Below, in pieces: positions 15,773 through 27,522 of a DNA stretch of 34,034 bases (positions within the stretch are counted from its first letter, which is position 1; each line of letters opens with the position of its first letter). The notes under the pieces are model-generated. The model had not been told where the DNA came from. It made no database searches and saw nothing but the letters and a program-made list of their open reading frames with translations. The DNA is from an uncultured Acetatifactor sp. (GTDB taxonomy: Bacteria > Bacillota > Clostridia > Lachnospirales > Lachnospiraceae): NCBI GenBank assembly GCA_947625255.1, contig CANQNT010000039.1:1-34034 (forward strand), given 5' to 3'. Both the position numbers and the translations under genes were made by a program.

Positions 15773-17152
15773 ATGCTTGATATAGATTTCATGGAAGAAA
15801 TTAAACAAAACTGGGACATGATCAAGGAAACGGTAAGAAGAGAATATAGTCTGACCGATGTTTCTTATAATACCTGGGTAAAACCCCTGGAATTTTATAA
15901 TGTGGAGGATGACGTGGTAAATATCATTATTCCTCCCGACAAATCCCATGCCCTGAATTATATTTCAAATAAATATCACAGCTTTTTCCAAGTCACTATA
16001 TCGGAAATGTTTGATCATAATTTCGATATTGATTTTTTATTGGAAAAAGATATCAGACCCCTTTACGCAGAAGACAGCTCATCCCCTTCTCCCGTTTACA
16101 ATATTAATTATGAAAGCGCAAGACTAAATCCGAAGTACAAATTCGATACTTTCGTTGTAGGAAGCAATAATAAATTTGCCCATTCCGCATCCCTTGCCGT
16201 GGCAGAATCTCCTGGAGAAGCTTACAATCCTCTTTATTTATATGGAGGAGCAGGTCTGGGTAAAACGCACCTGATGCACTCCATCGGCCATTTTATTCTG
16301 GAACAGAATCCTAATATGAAGGTTCTCTACGTCACCAGTGAAGAATTTACCAACGAAGTGATTGAATCCATTCGTGGAGGTAATGCCGCCGCTATGACAA
16401 AGCTGCGGGAAAAATACCGCACTGTGGACGTTCTTATGATCGATGATGTTCAATTCATCATCGGCAAGGAAAGTACCCAGGAGGAATTTTTCCACACCTT
16501 TAACGTACTGCATGCAGCCGGTAAGCAGATCATTCTTTCTTCAGATCGTCCTCCCAAGGAAATGGAGACTTTGGACGAGCGTTTCCGTTCCAGATTTGAG
16601 TGGGGATTGATTGCGGATATTCAGCCTCCCGATTATGAGACCAGAATGGCCATTTTACGGAAAAACGCAGAAATTTATGACAAAAATATCGATTCTGAGA
16701 TATTTAAATACATAGCAACCAACATTAAATCCAATATCCGGGAATTGGAAGGCGCTTTTAACAAGATCATCGCCTTTGCAAAACTGAACAAAATGGATCT
16801 GACGTTGGCTTTGGCGGAAGAAGCCTTAAAAGACGTGATCTATCCCAACAAAACCAGGGAAATCACTCCTTCCCTTATTATTAATGTAGTTTCTGAACAA
16901 TTCGGCGTAAAGCCTGAGGACGTTACTTCCAAAAAGCGTAACTCGGAATTTGTTCTCCCCAGGCAAGTAGTTATGTACCTCTGCCGGGAATTGATCGATA
17001 CTTCCTATACCAACATTGCAAAATTACTGAACAAAAAAGACCATACCACCGTGATTCACGGCTGCAACCGAATTGCCAACGAAATTAATACCAATGAAGA
17101 GCTTCGAAATAAAATTGAAATCATTCAAAAAAAGATCAACCCTTCCGCTTGA
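15773..17152 (+). CDS. dnaA: Chromosomal replication initiator protein DnaA
   Basis: An AAA+ ATPase that binds DnaA boxes, melts the origin and loads helicase. The 459 residues show domain I (about 1-85, WDMIKETVRREYSLTDVSYN), a short linker, the AAA+ domain with Walker A GGAGLGKT at 158-165 and Walker B VLMIDDVQF, sensor motifs, and the domain IV helix-turn-helix ending with KDHTTVIHGCNRI, the DnaA-box reader. The open frame reaches back to 15665. Upstream ATGs give atypical N-termini, so the ATG at 15773 (AAAGGG 12 nt upstream) is preferred; the ATG at 15791 lacks a site. First gene of the plus-strand replication cluster. Confidence 0.98.
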   Translation: MLDIDFMEEIKQNWDMIKETVRREYSLTDVSYNTWVKPLEFYNVEDDVVNIIIPPDKSHALNYISNKYHSFFQVTISEMFDHNFDIDFLLEKDIRPLYAEDSSSPSPVYNINYESARLNPKYKFDTFVVGSNNKFAHSASLAVAESPGEAYNPLYLYGGAGLGKTHLMHSIGHFILEQNPNMKVLYVTSEEFTNEVIESIRGGNAAAMTKLREKYRTVDVLMIDDVQFIIGKESTQEEFFHTFNVLHAAGKQIILSSDRPPKEMETLDERFRSRFEWGLIADIQPPDYETRMAILRKNAEIYDKNIDSEIFKYIATNIKSNIRELEGAFNKIIAFAKLNKMDLTLALAEEALKDVIYPNKTREITPSLIINVVSEQFGVKPEDVTSKKRNSEFVLPRQVVMYLCRELIDTSYTNIAKLLNKKDHTTVIHGCNRIANEINTNEELRNKIEIIQKKINPSA

Positions 17153-17425
17153 CCGGAATTCTTACTTATCCACAATGCTTCGTGGGTAACTATGTTGACA
17201 AGACTATATGGCTTCAAAAGAATTGTGAATATCTTCTGATTTTTCCTCAAGGAAATATTGAATTATTCACAAGTTACTCATTCCATTTTTCCTTGAAAAA
17301 TAGTATAATAGAGGTGGTTTTCCACATATCAACACCCCTTATTATTATTACTACGAAATTATTTATAAATATATATCATACGCGCGCGCGTGGATTCCAA
17401 GTGAACGAAAGGAGAAAACATTCAC
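17153..17425. promoter_or_regulatory. dnaA-dnaN intergenic region with DnaA boxes
   Basis: A 273-nt gap. It has one perfect DnaA box (TTATCCACA, 17166-17174) and weaker ones: TTATTCACA 17263-17271, inverted TGTGAATAT 17225-17233, and TTTTCCACA 17318-17326. This resembles the second half of a bipartite origin. A -10-like TATAAT at 17304-17309 could serve dnaN, but no good -35 accompanies it. An alternating (CG)5 tract is at 17381-17390. The dnaN ribosome binding site AAAGGAG is at the end. Confidence 0.6.
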
Positions 17426-18535
17426 ATGAAGTTAGTATGTTCAAAGTTAAATCTGCTCAATGGGGTTCAGACAGTTTCCAAAGCTGTGCCGAATAAAACC
17501 ACAATGTCAATTTTGGAGTGCATTCTGGTAGATGCCACCAAAGGAATGATCAAGCTCACAGCCAACGATATGGAGCTAGGAATTGAGACCATGGTGGATG
17601 GTGACATTCTGGATAAGGGAATGATCGCTTTAGATGCCAGGATTTTTGGAGACATCGTCAGAAAACTACCGGATGGAGACGTGGTCATTGAAACGGACTC
17701 TTCTTACAAGACTACAATCACCAGCGGTAAGGCGAAATTCAATATCATCGGCAAGTCCGGAGATGATTTCTCTTACCTTCCAGTCATTGAGCGGGAAGAG
17801 CATATTGTGATAAGTCAGTTTACTTTGAAAGAAGTGGTAAGGCAGACGATTTTCTCCATTTCAGACAGTGACAATAACAAGATGATGACAGGTGAACTGT
17901 TTGACATCGACGGTAGTACCCTGAAAGTTGTTTCTTTGGACGGCGCCCGTATCTCCATCCGAAAGATTGTATTGAAAAATGAATATGAGCCGAAAAAGGT
18001 CATCGTTCCCGGCAAGACCTTGAACGAAGTGAGCAAGATTCTTCCCGGGGACGCGGGTGAGGACGTAAGTATTTTCTTTACTCCAAAGCACATTGTTTTT
18101 GAATTTGGCCAGACAGTCGTGGTATCCAGACTGATCGAGGGAGAATATTTCAGAATCAACCAGATGCTTTCCGGAGATTATGAAACGAAAGTCAAGGTAA
18201 ACAAAAGAGATTTTCTGGATTGTATCGACCGCGCCACGCTTCTTGTCAAAGAAGGGGACAAGAAACCCATTATTCTTACCATTACGGACGGCAATATGCA
18301 GCTTAGGATCAATTCCGCCATTGGAAGCATGGATGAGGATATTGATATCGAAAAAGTGGGAAAGGATTTGATGATCGGATTTAATCCCCGTTTTCTCATG
18401 GATGCCCTGCGAGTTATCGATGATGAAGAAGTGGAGCTTTACATGGTCAATCCCAAGGCGCCCTGCTTTATCAAGAATCAGGAAGAAAGCTATATTTACT
18501 TGATTTTGCCGGTAAACATCGCCATAGTGAGCTAG
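17426..18535 (+). CDS. dnaN: DNA polymerase III sliding clamp (beta subunit)
   Basis: Ring-shaped dimer that tethers polymerase III to DNA and recruits repair factors. The 369 residues fit three repeated clamp domains. The N-terminus has SKAVPNKTTMSILECILVDA, the middle part ISRLIEGEYFRINQMLSGDYETKV-type sequence, and the C-terminus the clamp signature ending in LILPVNIAIVS (homologues end LPMRL or similar). The start is ATG with AAAGGAG about eleven bases upstream. It follows dnaA and precedes yaaA by 31 nt. No anomalies seen. Confidence 0.97.
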   Translation: MKLVCSKLNLLNGVQTVSKAVPNKTTMSILECILVDATKGMIKLTANDMELGIETMVDGDILDKGMIALDARIFGDIVRKLPDGDVVIETDSSYKTTITSGKAKFNIIGKSGDDFSYLPVIEREEHIVISQFTLKEVVRQTIFSISDSDNNKMMTGELFDIDGSTLKVVSLDGARISIRKIVLKNEYEPKKVIVPGKTLNEVSKILPGDAGEDVSIFFTPKHIVFEFGQTVVVSRLIEGEYFRINQMLSGDYETKVKVNKRDFLDCIDRATLLVKEGDKKPIILTITDGNMQLRINSAIGSMDEDIDIEKVGKDLMIGFNPRFLMDALRVIDDEEVELYMVNPKAPCFIKNQEESYIYLILPVNIAIVS

Positions 18536-18566
18536 ATGAGTTTTTTTTGAATAGCAGAGGAAAAAT

Positions 18567-18781
18567 ATGGAAATAATCAAATTAAAGGACAAATTCATCA
18601 AACTGGGTCAGGTATTAAAGCTGGCCGGTTGGGTGGGCAGCGGCGTGGATGCCAAGGTTGTGATCCAGGATGGCCAGGTAAAGGTCAATGGCCAGGTATG
18701 TGCGCAAAGGGGCAAGAAAATCGTGGATGGTGATCTTGTGGAGTACGACGGACATCAGGCCAGAATAGAAGGTCACGAACA

Positions 18782-18785
<4 letters not shown>
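18567..18785 (+). CDS. yaaA: S4 domain RNA-binding protein YaaA
   Basis: A 72-residue protein consisting of one S4 RNA-binding domain (KLGQVLKLAGWVGSGVDAK, then VKVNGQVCAQRGKKIVDGD). It is the small gene found between dnaN and recF in most Firmicutes, where it is linked to ribosome maturation. Its stop overlaps the recF start (ATGA at 18782-18785), so the two are translationally coupled. The start is ATG, with GAGGAAAAAT upstream. Confidence 0.93.
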
Positions 18786-22005
<3,220 letters not shown>

Positions 22006-22032
22006 CAGAAAGAGAAAGGGTAAACAGACAAG

Positions 22033-24612
22033 ATGAATGACGATATTTTCGATAAGAAAGACGAACAGGATTTAGATAAGATTCAGGTAGTCGATTTAAA
22101 GGAAAGAATGGAGACTTTCTATATTGACTATGCCATGAGCGTCATCGCGGCCCGGGCTCTTCCTGACGTAAGGGATGGTCTGAAACCGGTGCAGAGGCGT
22201 GTGCTGTATTCCATGATCGAGCTGAATAACGGGCCGGATAAACCTCATCGTAAGAGCGCCCGTATCGTTGGAGATACCATGGGTAAATATCATCCTCATG
22301 GAGACAGCTCCATCTATGGCGCATTGGTCAATATGGCCCAGGAATGGAATACCAGATATCCTCTGGTGGACGGACATGGAAATTTTGGTTCCATGGACGG
22401 GGACGGACCGGCCGCCATGCGATACACGGAAGCCAGACTGAGCAGGATTTCCATGGAGCTTTTGGCCGATATCAATAAGGATACTGTGGATTTTGTGCCA
22501 AACTTCGATGAAACGGAGAAAGAGCCGGTTGTTCTTCCCAGCCGTTATCCCAATTTGTTGGTAAACGGTACCACGGGAATCGCGGTTGGTATGGCAACCA
22601 ATATTCCGCCTCATAATCTTCGGGAAGTGGTAAACGCGGTGGTGAGGATCATCGATAACAGAATTCAAGAAAATCGGTCCACTTCCATCGAAGAAATCTT
22701 ATCCATCATCAAAGCCCCGGATTTTCCTACCGGCGGTTTGATTCTGGGAACCAGGGGAAGTGAGGAGGCATATCGTACCGGGCGCGGAAAAATTAAAGTG
22801 CGGGCCGTTACGGATATTGAGACATTGCCCAACGGCAAAAGCCAGATTGTGGTCACTGAGCTTCCCTATATGGTCAATAAGGCCAATTTGATCGTTAAGA
22901 TCGCGGAATTGGTTAAGACAAAGAGAATTGACGGCATTACGGCAATCCGCGACGAATCCAACAGAGAAGGCGTGCGGGTTGTCATTGAACTGCGCAGGGA
23001 TGCCAATGCCAATGTGATCTTAAATCTGCTTTACAAGCATACACAGCTTCAGGATACTTTTGGCGTGATCATGCTGGCTCTGGTCAATAACGAGCCTAAA
23101 ATCTTAAATCTGCTGGATATGTTAAATGTTTACATATCCCATCAGGAAGATGTGGTGACCAGACGAACCCGGTATGACCTGAACAAGGCGGAGGAAAGAG
23201 ACCATATTTTACAAGGCTTGTTAAAGGCGTTGGATTATATTGACGAGGTCATCAGTATCATCCGCAGCAGCCAGAATACACAGATTGCCAAAGAGCGCCT
23301 GATTCAGCGTTTTGAACTTTCCGACGCCCAGGCCCAGGCCATCGTGGATATGCGTCTGAGATCCCTGACAGGACTGGAGCGGGAGCGTATAGAGAGCGAG
23401 CATCAGGAACTGCTTGTCAAAATAGAAGAGTTAAGAGCCATTCTTGCGGATGAAAAACTGCTTTTGGGCGTGATTAAGGATGAAATTCTGGTAATCGCTG
23501 AGAAATATGGCGATGACCGAAGAAGTAAAATCGGATATGACGAAGCGGAAGATATTCAGACAGAGGATATGATTCCCATGGGAAACACTGTCATTGCCAT
23601 GACAAGTCTTGGATATATCAAGCGCATGACCGTGGATAATTTCAAGGCCCAGAATCGCGGCGGCAAGGGAATCAAGGGAATGCAGACCATCGAGGATGAT
23701 TACATCGAAGATCTGCTGATGATGAATACCCATCAATATGTCCATTTCTTTACCAATCTTGGAAGAACTTACCGGATCAAGGCTTATGAAATTCCTGAGG
23801 CCAGCAGAACCTCCAGAGGAACCGCCATTGTAAATCTGCTGCAGCTTCTTCCCGGTGAAAAGATTACCGCCATGATTCCTATTTCCAAGTATGATGACAG
23901 AAATCTTTTCATGGTGACGAAGAAAGGAATCGTGAAAAAAACGTCTCTGCGAGAGTATGTTCACATTCGGACAAAGGGTTTGATCGCGATTAACCTGAAA
24001 GAGGATGATGAACTGATCGAGGTTAAGACTACAAGCGCGGACAGTGATATATTCCTTGTGACAAAGAAAGGAATGTGTATCCGTTTCAAGGAAACAGATG
24101 TAAGGGCCATGGGCCGTGCAGCTACGGGCGTGATCGGTATGGTCCTGGATCCTGATGACGAGGTTGTGGGAATGCAGCTGCAGAGCCAGGGAAACGCGCT
24201 TCTGTTCGTATCCGAAAACGGCATGGGTAAGCGGACGAAATTGGAAGAGTTCAATGTCCAGCATCGTAACGGAAAAGGTGTAAAATGTTATAAGATTACG
24301 GACAAGACAGGTTTTCTGGTGGGTGTGAAAGCGGTAAATGATGAACATGAGATCATGATGATCACAACGGAAGGAGTGATCATTCAGCTCCGTGCCCAAG
24401 ATATTTCCGTTCTTGGAAGAATCACTTCCGGCGTAAAACTGATTAATCTGGAAAAGGGCGTTACCGTAGCGAAGATTGCCAAGGTACGTGAAAAATTGCC
24501 TGATGGTCAGGAAGAAGCGTCCCAGGAGATGGAAGATGGAGAGGACTTTGAAGAACTGGAAGAGTTAGATGAATCGGCGGCTGATGAGGAATCTGATGGA
24601 AACACGGTTTGA
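22033..24612 (+). CDS. gyrA: DNA gyrase subunit A
   Basis: The DNA-cleaving subunit of gyrase, 859 residues. The catalytic Tyr is 131 ([11 protein letters not shown]). The quinolone-determining region reads [13 protein letters not shown], with Ser92 (E. coli Ser83) kept and Gly96 in place of the usual Asp/Glu (E. coli Asp87). The GyrA box in the C-terminal beta-pinwheel reads QNRGGKG (540-546), with Asn for the usual first Arg. The protein ends in a strongly acidic tail (about 825-859). The stop lies inside the next gene, which starts 17 nt earlier in another frame, so translational coupling is expected. Confidence 0.98.
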   Translation: MNDDIFDKKDEQDLDKIQVVDLKERMETFYIDYAMSVIAARALPDVRDGLKPVQRRVLYSMIELNNGPDKPHRKSARIVGDTMGKYHPHGDSSIYGALVNMAQEWNTRYPLVDGHGNFGSMDGDGPAAMRYTEARLSRISMELLADINKDTVDFVPNFDETEKEPVVLPSRYPNLLVNGTTGIAVGMATNIPPHNLREVVNAVVRIIDNRIQENRSTSIEEILSIIKAPDFPTGGLILGTRGSEEAYRTGRGKIKVRAVTDIETLPNGKSQIVVTELPYMVNKANLIVKIAELVKTKRIDGITAIRDESNREGVRVVIELRRDANANVILNLLYKHTQLQDTFGVIMLALVNNEPKILNLLDMLNVYISHQEDVVTRRTRYDLNKAEERDHILQGLLKALDYIDEVISIIRSSQNTQIAKERLIQRFELSDAQAQAIVDMRLRSLTGLERERIESEHQELLVKIEELRAILADEKLLLGVIKDEILVIAEKYGDDRRSKIGYDEAEDIQTEDMIPMGNTVIAMTSLGYIKRMTVDNFKAQNRGGKGIKGMQTIEDDYIEDLLMMNTHQYVHFFTNLGRTYRIKAYEIPEASRTSRGTAIVNLLQLLPGEKITAMIPISKYDDRNLFMVTKKGIVKKTSLREYVHIRTKGLIAINLKEDDELIEVKTTSADSDIFLVTKKGMCIRFKETDVRAMGRAATGVIGMVLDPDDEVVGMQLQSQGNALLFVSENGMGKRTKLEEFNVQHRNGKGVKCYKITDKTGFLVGVKAVNDEHEIMMITTEGVIIQLRAQDISVLGRITSGVKLINLEKGVTVAKIAKVREKLPDGQEEASQEMEDGEDFEELEELDESAADEESDGNTV

Positions 24613-25345
24613 AGAAGCGAAAAATAAGGTCATAGGAGTCGATCGTCAGAGGCTTGGAATCGGTACCTATGGAGAAAAATCCGTCCATGCGATTTTAAAG
24701 AACTATTATGAACCGGATGAAGACAAGCAGGAAATTCCCATTGAAAACTTCATTGCGGATATTTACCATGATGGGCAAATCATTGAAATTCAAACCAGAC
24801 AGCTGAATAAGATGAGGGGGAAGTTAGCTTGCTTTCTTCCCCTTTATCCGGTTACTGTGGTATACCCCATTCCAAGGGAGAAATGGCTGATCTGGATTGA
24901 CGAGGAAAGCGGCGAATTGAGCAAGAAACGGAAATCCCCCATAAAGGGAAATCCTTACACCGCTTTTCCGGAGCTTTATAAAATCAAAATGTTTCTAAAG
25001 GACCCTAATTTGCGAATCAAGCTGGTGCTTATGGATATGGAGGAGTATCGCTTGTTGAATGGCTGGAGCAAGGACAGGAAAAAGGGATCAAGTCGGTTTG
25101 ACCGAATCCCTTTGCGGTTCGTAGAGGAAGTCACGATTGAACGACCGGAGGATTATCTGCAGTTTATCCCCATTGAACTGGAGGGGTCTTTCACGGCCAG
25201 GGAATTTGCAAAGGCGGCCCATATTTCAAAGGAACTTTCCGGTGTGGTGCTTCATATTCTTCATCATATGGACGCGGTTGTCCAGGTTGGAAAGAAGGGA
25301 AATGCTTATCTCTATTCAGTCCTCGATGAGGTCGTTCATTTCTGA
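24596..25345 (+). CDS. Unrecognised protein, PD-(D/E)XK nuclease-like domain plus winged helix
   Basis: I do not recognise a named family. The 249-residue product has a charged N-terminal helix with [14 protein letters not shown] (Glu27), then strand-like FIADIYHDG (Asp55) and [12 protein letters not shown] (Glu64, Gln66). The Glu...Asp-x8-Glu-x-Gln layout resembles the PD-(D/E)XK nuclease core, with Gln for the usual Lys. The middle is basic ([11 protein letters not shown]). Residues about 198-245 ([20 protein letters not shown]...GKKGNAYLY) look like a winged helix. I chose the ATG at 24596 (AGGA five to six bases upstream); ATGs at 24569 and 24584 also fit. It overlaps gyrA by 17 nt and its 3' end overlaps the convergent histidine kinase by 30 nt. 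DNA binding or cleavage is an inference. Confidence 0.8.
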   Translation: METRFEEAKNKVIGVDRQRLGIGTYGEKSVHAILKNYYEPDEDKQEIPIENFIADIYHDGQIIEIQTRQLNKMRGKLACFLPLYPVTVVYPIPREKWLIWIDEESGELSKKRKSPIKGNPYTAFPELYKIKMFLKDPNLRIKLVLMDMEEYRLLNGWSKDRKKGSSRFDRIPLRFVEEVTIERPEDYLQFIPIELEGSFTAREFAKAAHISKELSGVVLHILHHMDAVVQVGKKGNAYLYSVLDEVVHF

Positions 25346-26746
25346 TTTCTGCAGGGAAAAGATAAATTCACTTCCAACGCCTTCGGTACTGATGACGTTG
25401 ATATGTTCTCCATGGGCATTGATGATTTCTTTTACGATGGAGAGTCCCAGACCGGTTCCTTTTTTATCCTTGCCTCTGGAGGAATCGGATTTGTAGAAGC
25501 GGTCCCAGATCAGTTTCAAATCATCTTTTGGAATTCCAATACCGGTATCCTTGACGGATACAAAGACTTTATTCTTCTTTTCAGAGGTTTCTAACCGTAT
25601 GGAGGAATAGTTGTGACTGAACTTGATGGCATTATCAATCAGATTGTATAATACTTGTTGAATCTTGTCCAAGTCCGCGTTCACGAAAAGGACGTCCCCC
25701 GTAAGAAACAATTCAATGGAAATATATTTGCCGCGGCAGGTGCCTTCAAAGGAGGCTGCTGTGGTTCTTATCACTTCATTAATGTCAAAATCCGACAAAT
25801 TCAAGATCATTCCCCGGGTATTCAGGTTGTTTAAAGTCAGTAAACTATTGGTCAGCTTGGTAAGGCGTTCCGTTTCGTTTAAAACGATCCCCAAATACTT
25901 TTGAAACATTTCGGGAGGGATGGTGCCATCCTGCATGGCTTCCAGATAGCCTCGAATGGAGGTCAGGGGAGAGCGAAAGTCGTGGGATACATTGGCAATA
26001 AATTTTTTCTGATCATCTTCCGACCGGGCAATTTCACTGGCCATAAAGTTCAGGCAGGCTGCCAGATATCCGATTTCGTCATCACTGTCCACTTGCAGCT
26101 CGTAATGCATATTGCCGGAAGCATATTGCTCCGTGGCATAAGTGATTCTCCGCAGGGGCACATAAACGATTTCCGTAAAGAAAATCAGGATGATAAGGGA
26201 CAGCATCAGCAGAATGATCAGGGTGATATAAGAAATAGATAAAAGGCTATTGGCGGATTTCTCCAGACTGTCCATCTGATAGTGGATCGTAACATAACCC
26301 CTTACCATGTAACCGTTAACGATGGGCGCTATGACGCTGATGACATCTTGATCAAAGCTGCCAAAAAAATGGTCAATGACGTAATAGGAACCGCTGGTAA
26401 TGGTGGGATCAAAGCTGTCAATCATCGTGACTTCATCCGGATTAAGGGTGGTGCTGCTGTCCAACACCACCCGGCCGGAAGGATTGATAATTCGAATTAC
26501 GGAATTCATGTAAATGGAAAGTGCGTCGAGCTGCAGCTTTACCGTGTCCAGAGTGGTTTCACTGGTATAAAGTCCGCCGGCGTAGGTGTTGGCAATCAAA
26601 GTGGCTTCGGAGTAAAGAGACTCCGCCTTTTCCCGGACCAGCCGGTCCCGTATCATACTGGGGACAAAGGTGGTGATCACCACAAAACCAAACACACCGA
26701 AGATGAAATACGCCAATACAAACTTTAGGTATAGGGTTTTCCTCAT
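25316..26746 (-). CDS. Sensor histidine kinase (HAMP, HisKA, HATPase_c)
   Basis: A membrane sensor kinase of 476 residues. TM1 is at about 7-29, the extracellular sensor at about 30-165, TM2 at about 168-192 and HAMP at about 193-245. The H-box FIANVSHDFRSPLTS has His255 as the phosphorylation site. ATP-binding boxes follow: N box LYNLIDNAIKFS, G1 DTGIGIP, F box RFYKSD and G2 GTGLGLSIV. The signal is not predictable from sequence. It overlaps the response regulator by 4 bp (ATGA, 26743-26746), so they form one coupled pair. Its end overlaps the gyrA-coupled gene tail to tail. It is transcribed against the fork direction expected from oriC. Confidence 0.95.
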   Translation of the reverse strand: MRKTLYLKFVLAYFIFGVFGFVVITTFVPSMIRDRLVREKAESLYSEATLIANTYAGGLYTSETTLDTVKLQLDALSIYMNSVIRIINPSGRVVLDSSTTLNPDEVTMIDSFDPTITSGSYYVIDHFFGSFDQDVISVIAPIVNGYMVRGYVTIHYQMDSLEKSANSLLSISYITLIILLMLSLIILIFFTEIVYVPLRRITYATEQYASGNMHYELQVDSDDEIGYLAACLNFMASEIARSEDDQKKFIANVSHDFRSPLTSIRGYLEAMQDGTIPPEMFQKYLGIVLNETERLTKLTNSLLTLNNLNTRGMILNLSDFDINEVIRTTAASFEGTCRGKYISIELFLTGDVLFVNADLDKIQQVLYNLIDNAIKFSHNYSSIRLETSEKKNKVFVSVKDTGIGIPKDDLKLIWDRFYKSDSSRGKDKKGTGLGLSIVKEIINAHGEHINVISTEGVGSEFIFSLQKSEMNDLIED

Positions 26747-27444
26747 GTTCTTACCTCAAATTTATATCCGATGCCCCAGATGGTGGAAATCTTCCAATTG
26801 GCATGATCCTTGATTTTTTCCCGAAGTCTTTTAATATGAACATCCACGGTTCTGGTATCTCCGATATATTCATAGCCCCAGATCTGATCAAGAAGCTGTT
26901 CCCTGGTGAAAACATGATTGGGAGAAGAAGCGAGGAAATAAAGCAATTCCAGCTCCTTGGGCGGCATATCCACATTTTTGCCCAGGTAGGTGACGGAATA
27001 GTTGGTCAGGTTGATGGTTAAATCCTGATATTCCACACATTTGTCCATGGATGTCTGCGGCACATGAGCGGCAGGCTTGTAACGGCGCAGGACGGCTTTG
27101 ACCCGGGCCACCATTTCCTTGGAATCAAAGGGCTTCTCAATATAATCATCCGCGCCTAATTCCAGACCCAGTACCTTGTCGAACACTTCCCCTTTGGCGG
27201 AGAGCATAATGATGGGAAGAGAATATTTTGCCCGCACCTCACGGCAGACCTGATATCCGTCCATTCCGGGAAGCATCAGATCCAGGAGGATCAGATTCGG
27301 GGAAAAAGAAGAGATTGTTTCCATTACGGATTCCCCGTCATTGACAATCATTGTTTCAAAGCATTCTTTGGTAAGATAAAGGGAAATCAGTTCCGCAATA
27401 TTATTGTCATCATCCACAATCAGAATTTTTTGTTTATTTACCAT
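26743..27444 (-). CDS. OmpR/PhoB-type response regulator
   Basis: A DNA-binding response regulator of 233 residues, partner of the adjacent kinase. The receiver has the acidic cluster D11-D13, phosphoacceptor Asp55 (LILLDLMLPGMDG), a Ser (MLSAK) and the Lys in KPF, all standard. The C-terminal winged helix (about 130-230) ends RTVDVHIKRLREKI...IWGIGYKF, the OmpR/PhoB signature. The frame extends nine codons upstream, but the ATG at 27444 has GGAAGGAGA four bases before it. It follows mutS2 by 72 nt and has its own promoter, with a palindrome over the -35. Confidence 0.95.
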   Translation of the reverse strand: MVNKQKILIVDDDNNIAELISLYLTKECFETMIVNDGESVMETISSFSPNLILLDLMLPGMDGYQVCREVRAKYSLPIIMLSAKGEVFDKVLGLELGADDYIEKPFDSKEMVARVKAVLRRYKPAAHVPQTSMDKCVEYQDLTINLTNYSVTYLGKNVDMPPKELELLYFLASSPNHVFTREQLLDQIWGYEYIGDTRTVDVHIKRLREKIKDHANWKISTIWGIGYKFEVRT

Positions 27445-27483
27445 AAAGTCTCCTTCCCATACATGATACATGGAATGATCACC

Positions 27484-27512
27484 TGTATAACCATCCTTAT
27501 GCCGATAAACAA
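27484..27512 (-). promoter_or_regulatory. Promoter of the two-component operon
   Basis: The minus strand has -35 TTGTTT (27507-27512), a 17-bp spacer and -10 TATACA (27484-27489). The -35 lies inside the palindrome at 27503-27522. The leader is about 33 nt to the regulator ATG. Confidence 0.55.
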
Positions 27513-27522
27513 TCGTTTATCG
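27503..27522. repeat. Perfect 8-bp palindrome over the mutS2 stop and the regulator -35
   Basis: CGATAAAC at 27503-27510 and GTTTATCG at 27515-27522 are exact reverse complements with a 4-nt centre (aatc). It covers the last mutS2 codon and stop and also the -35 of the two-component operon. No T-run follows, so it is not a classical terminator; an operator is the better reading. Confidence 0.6.
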
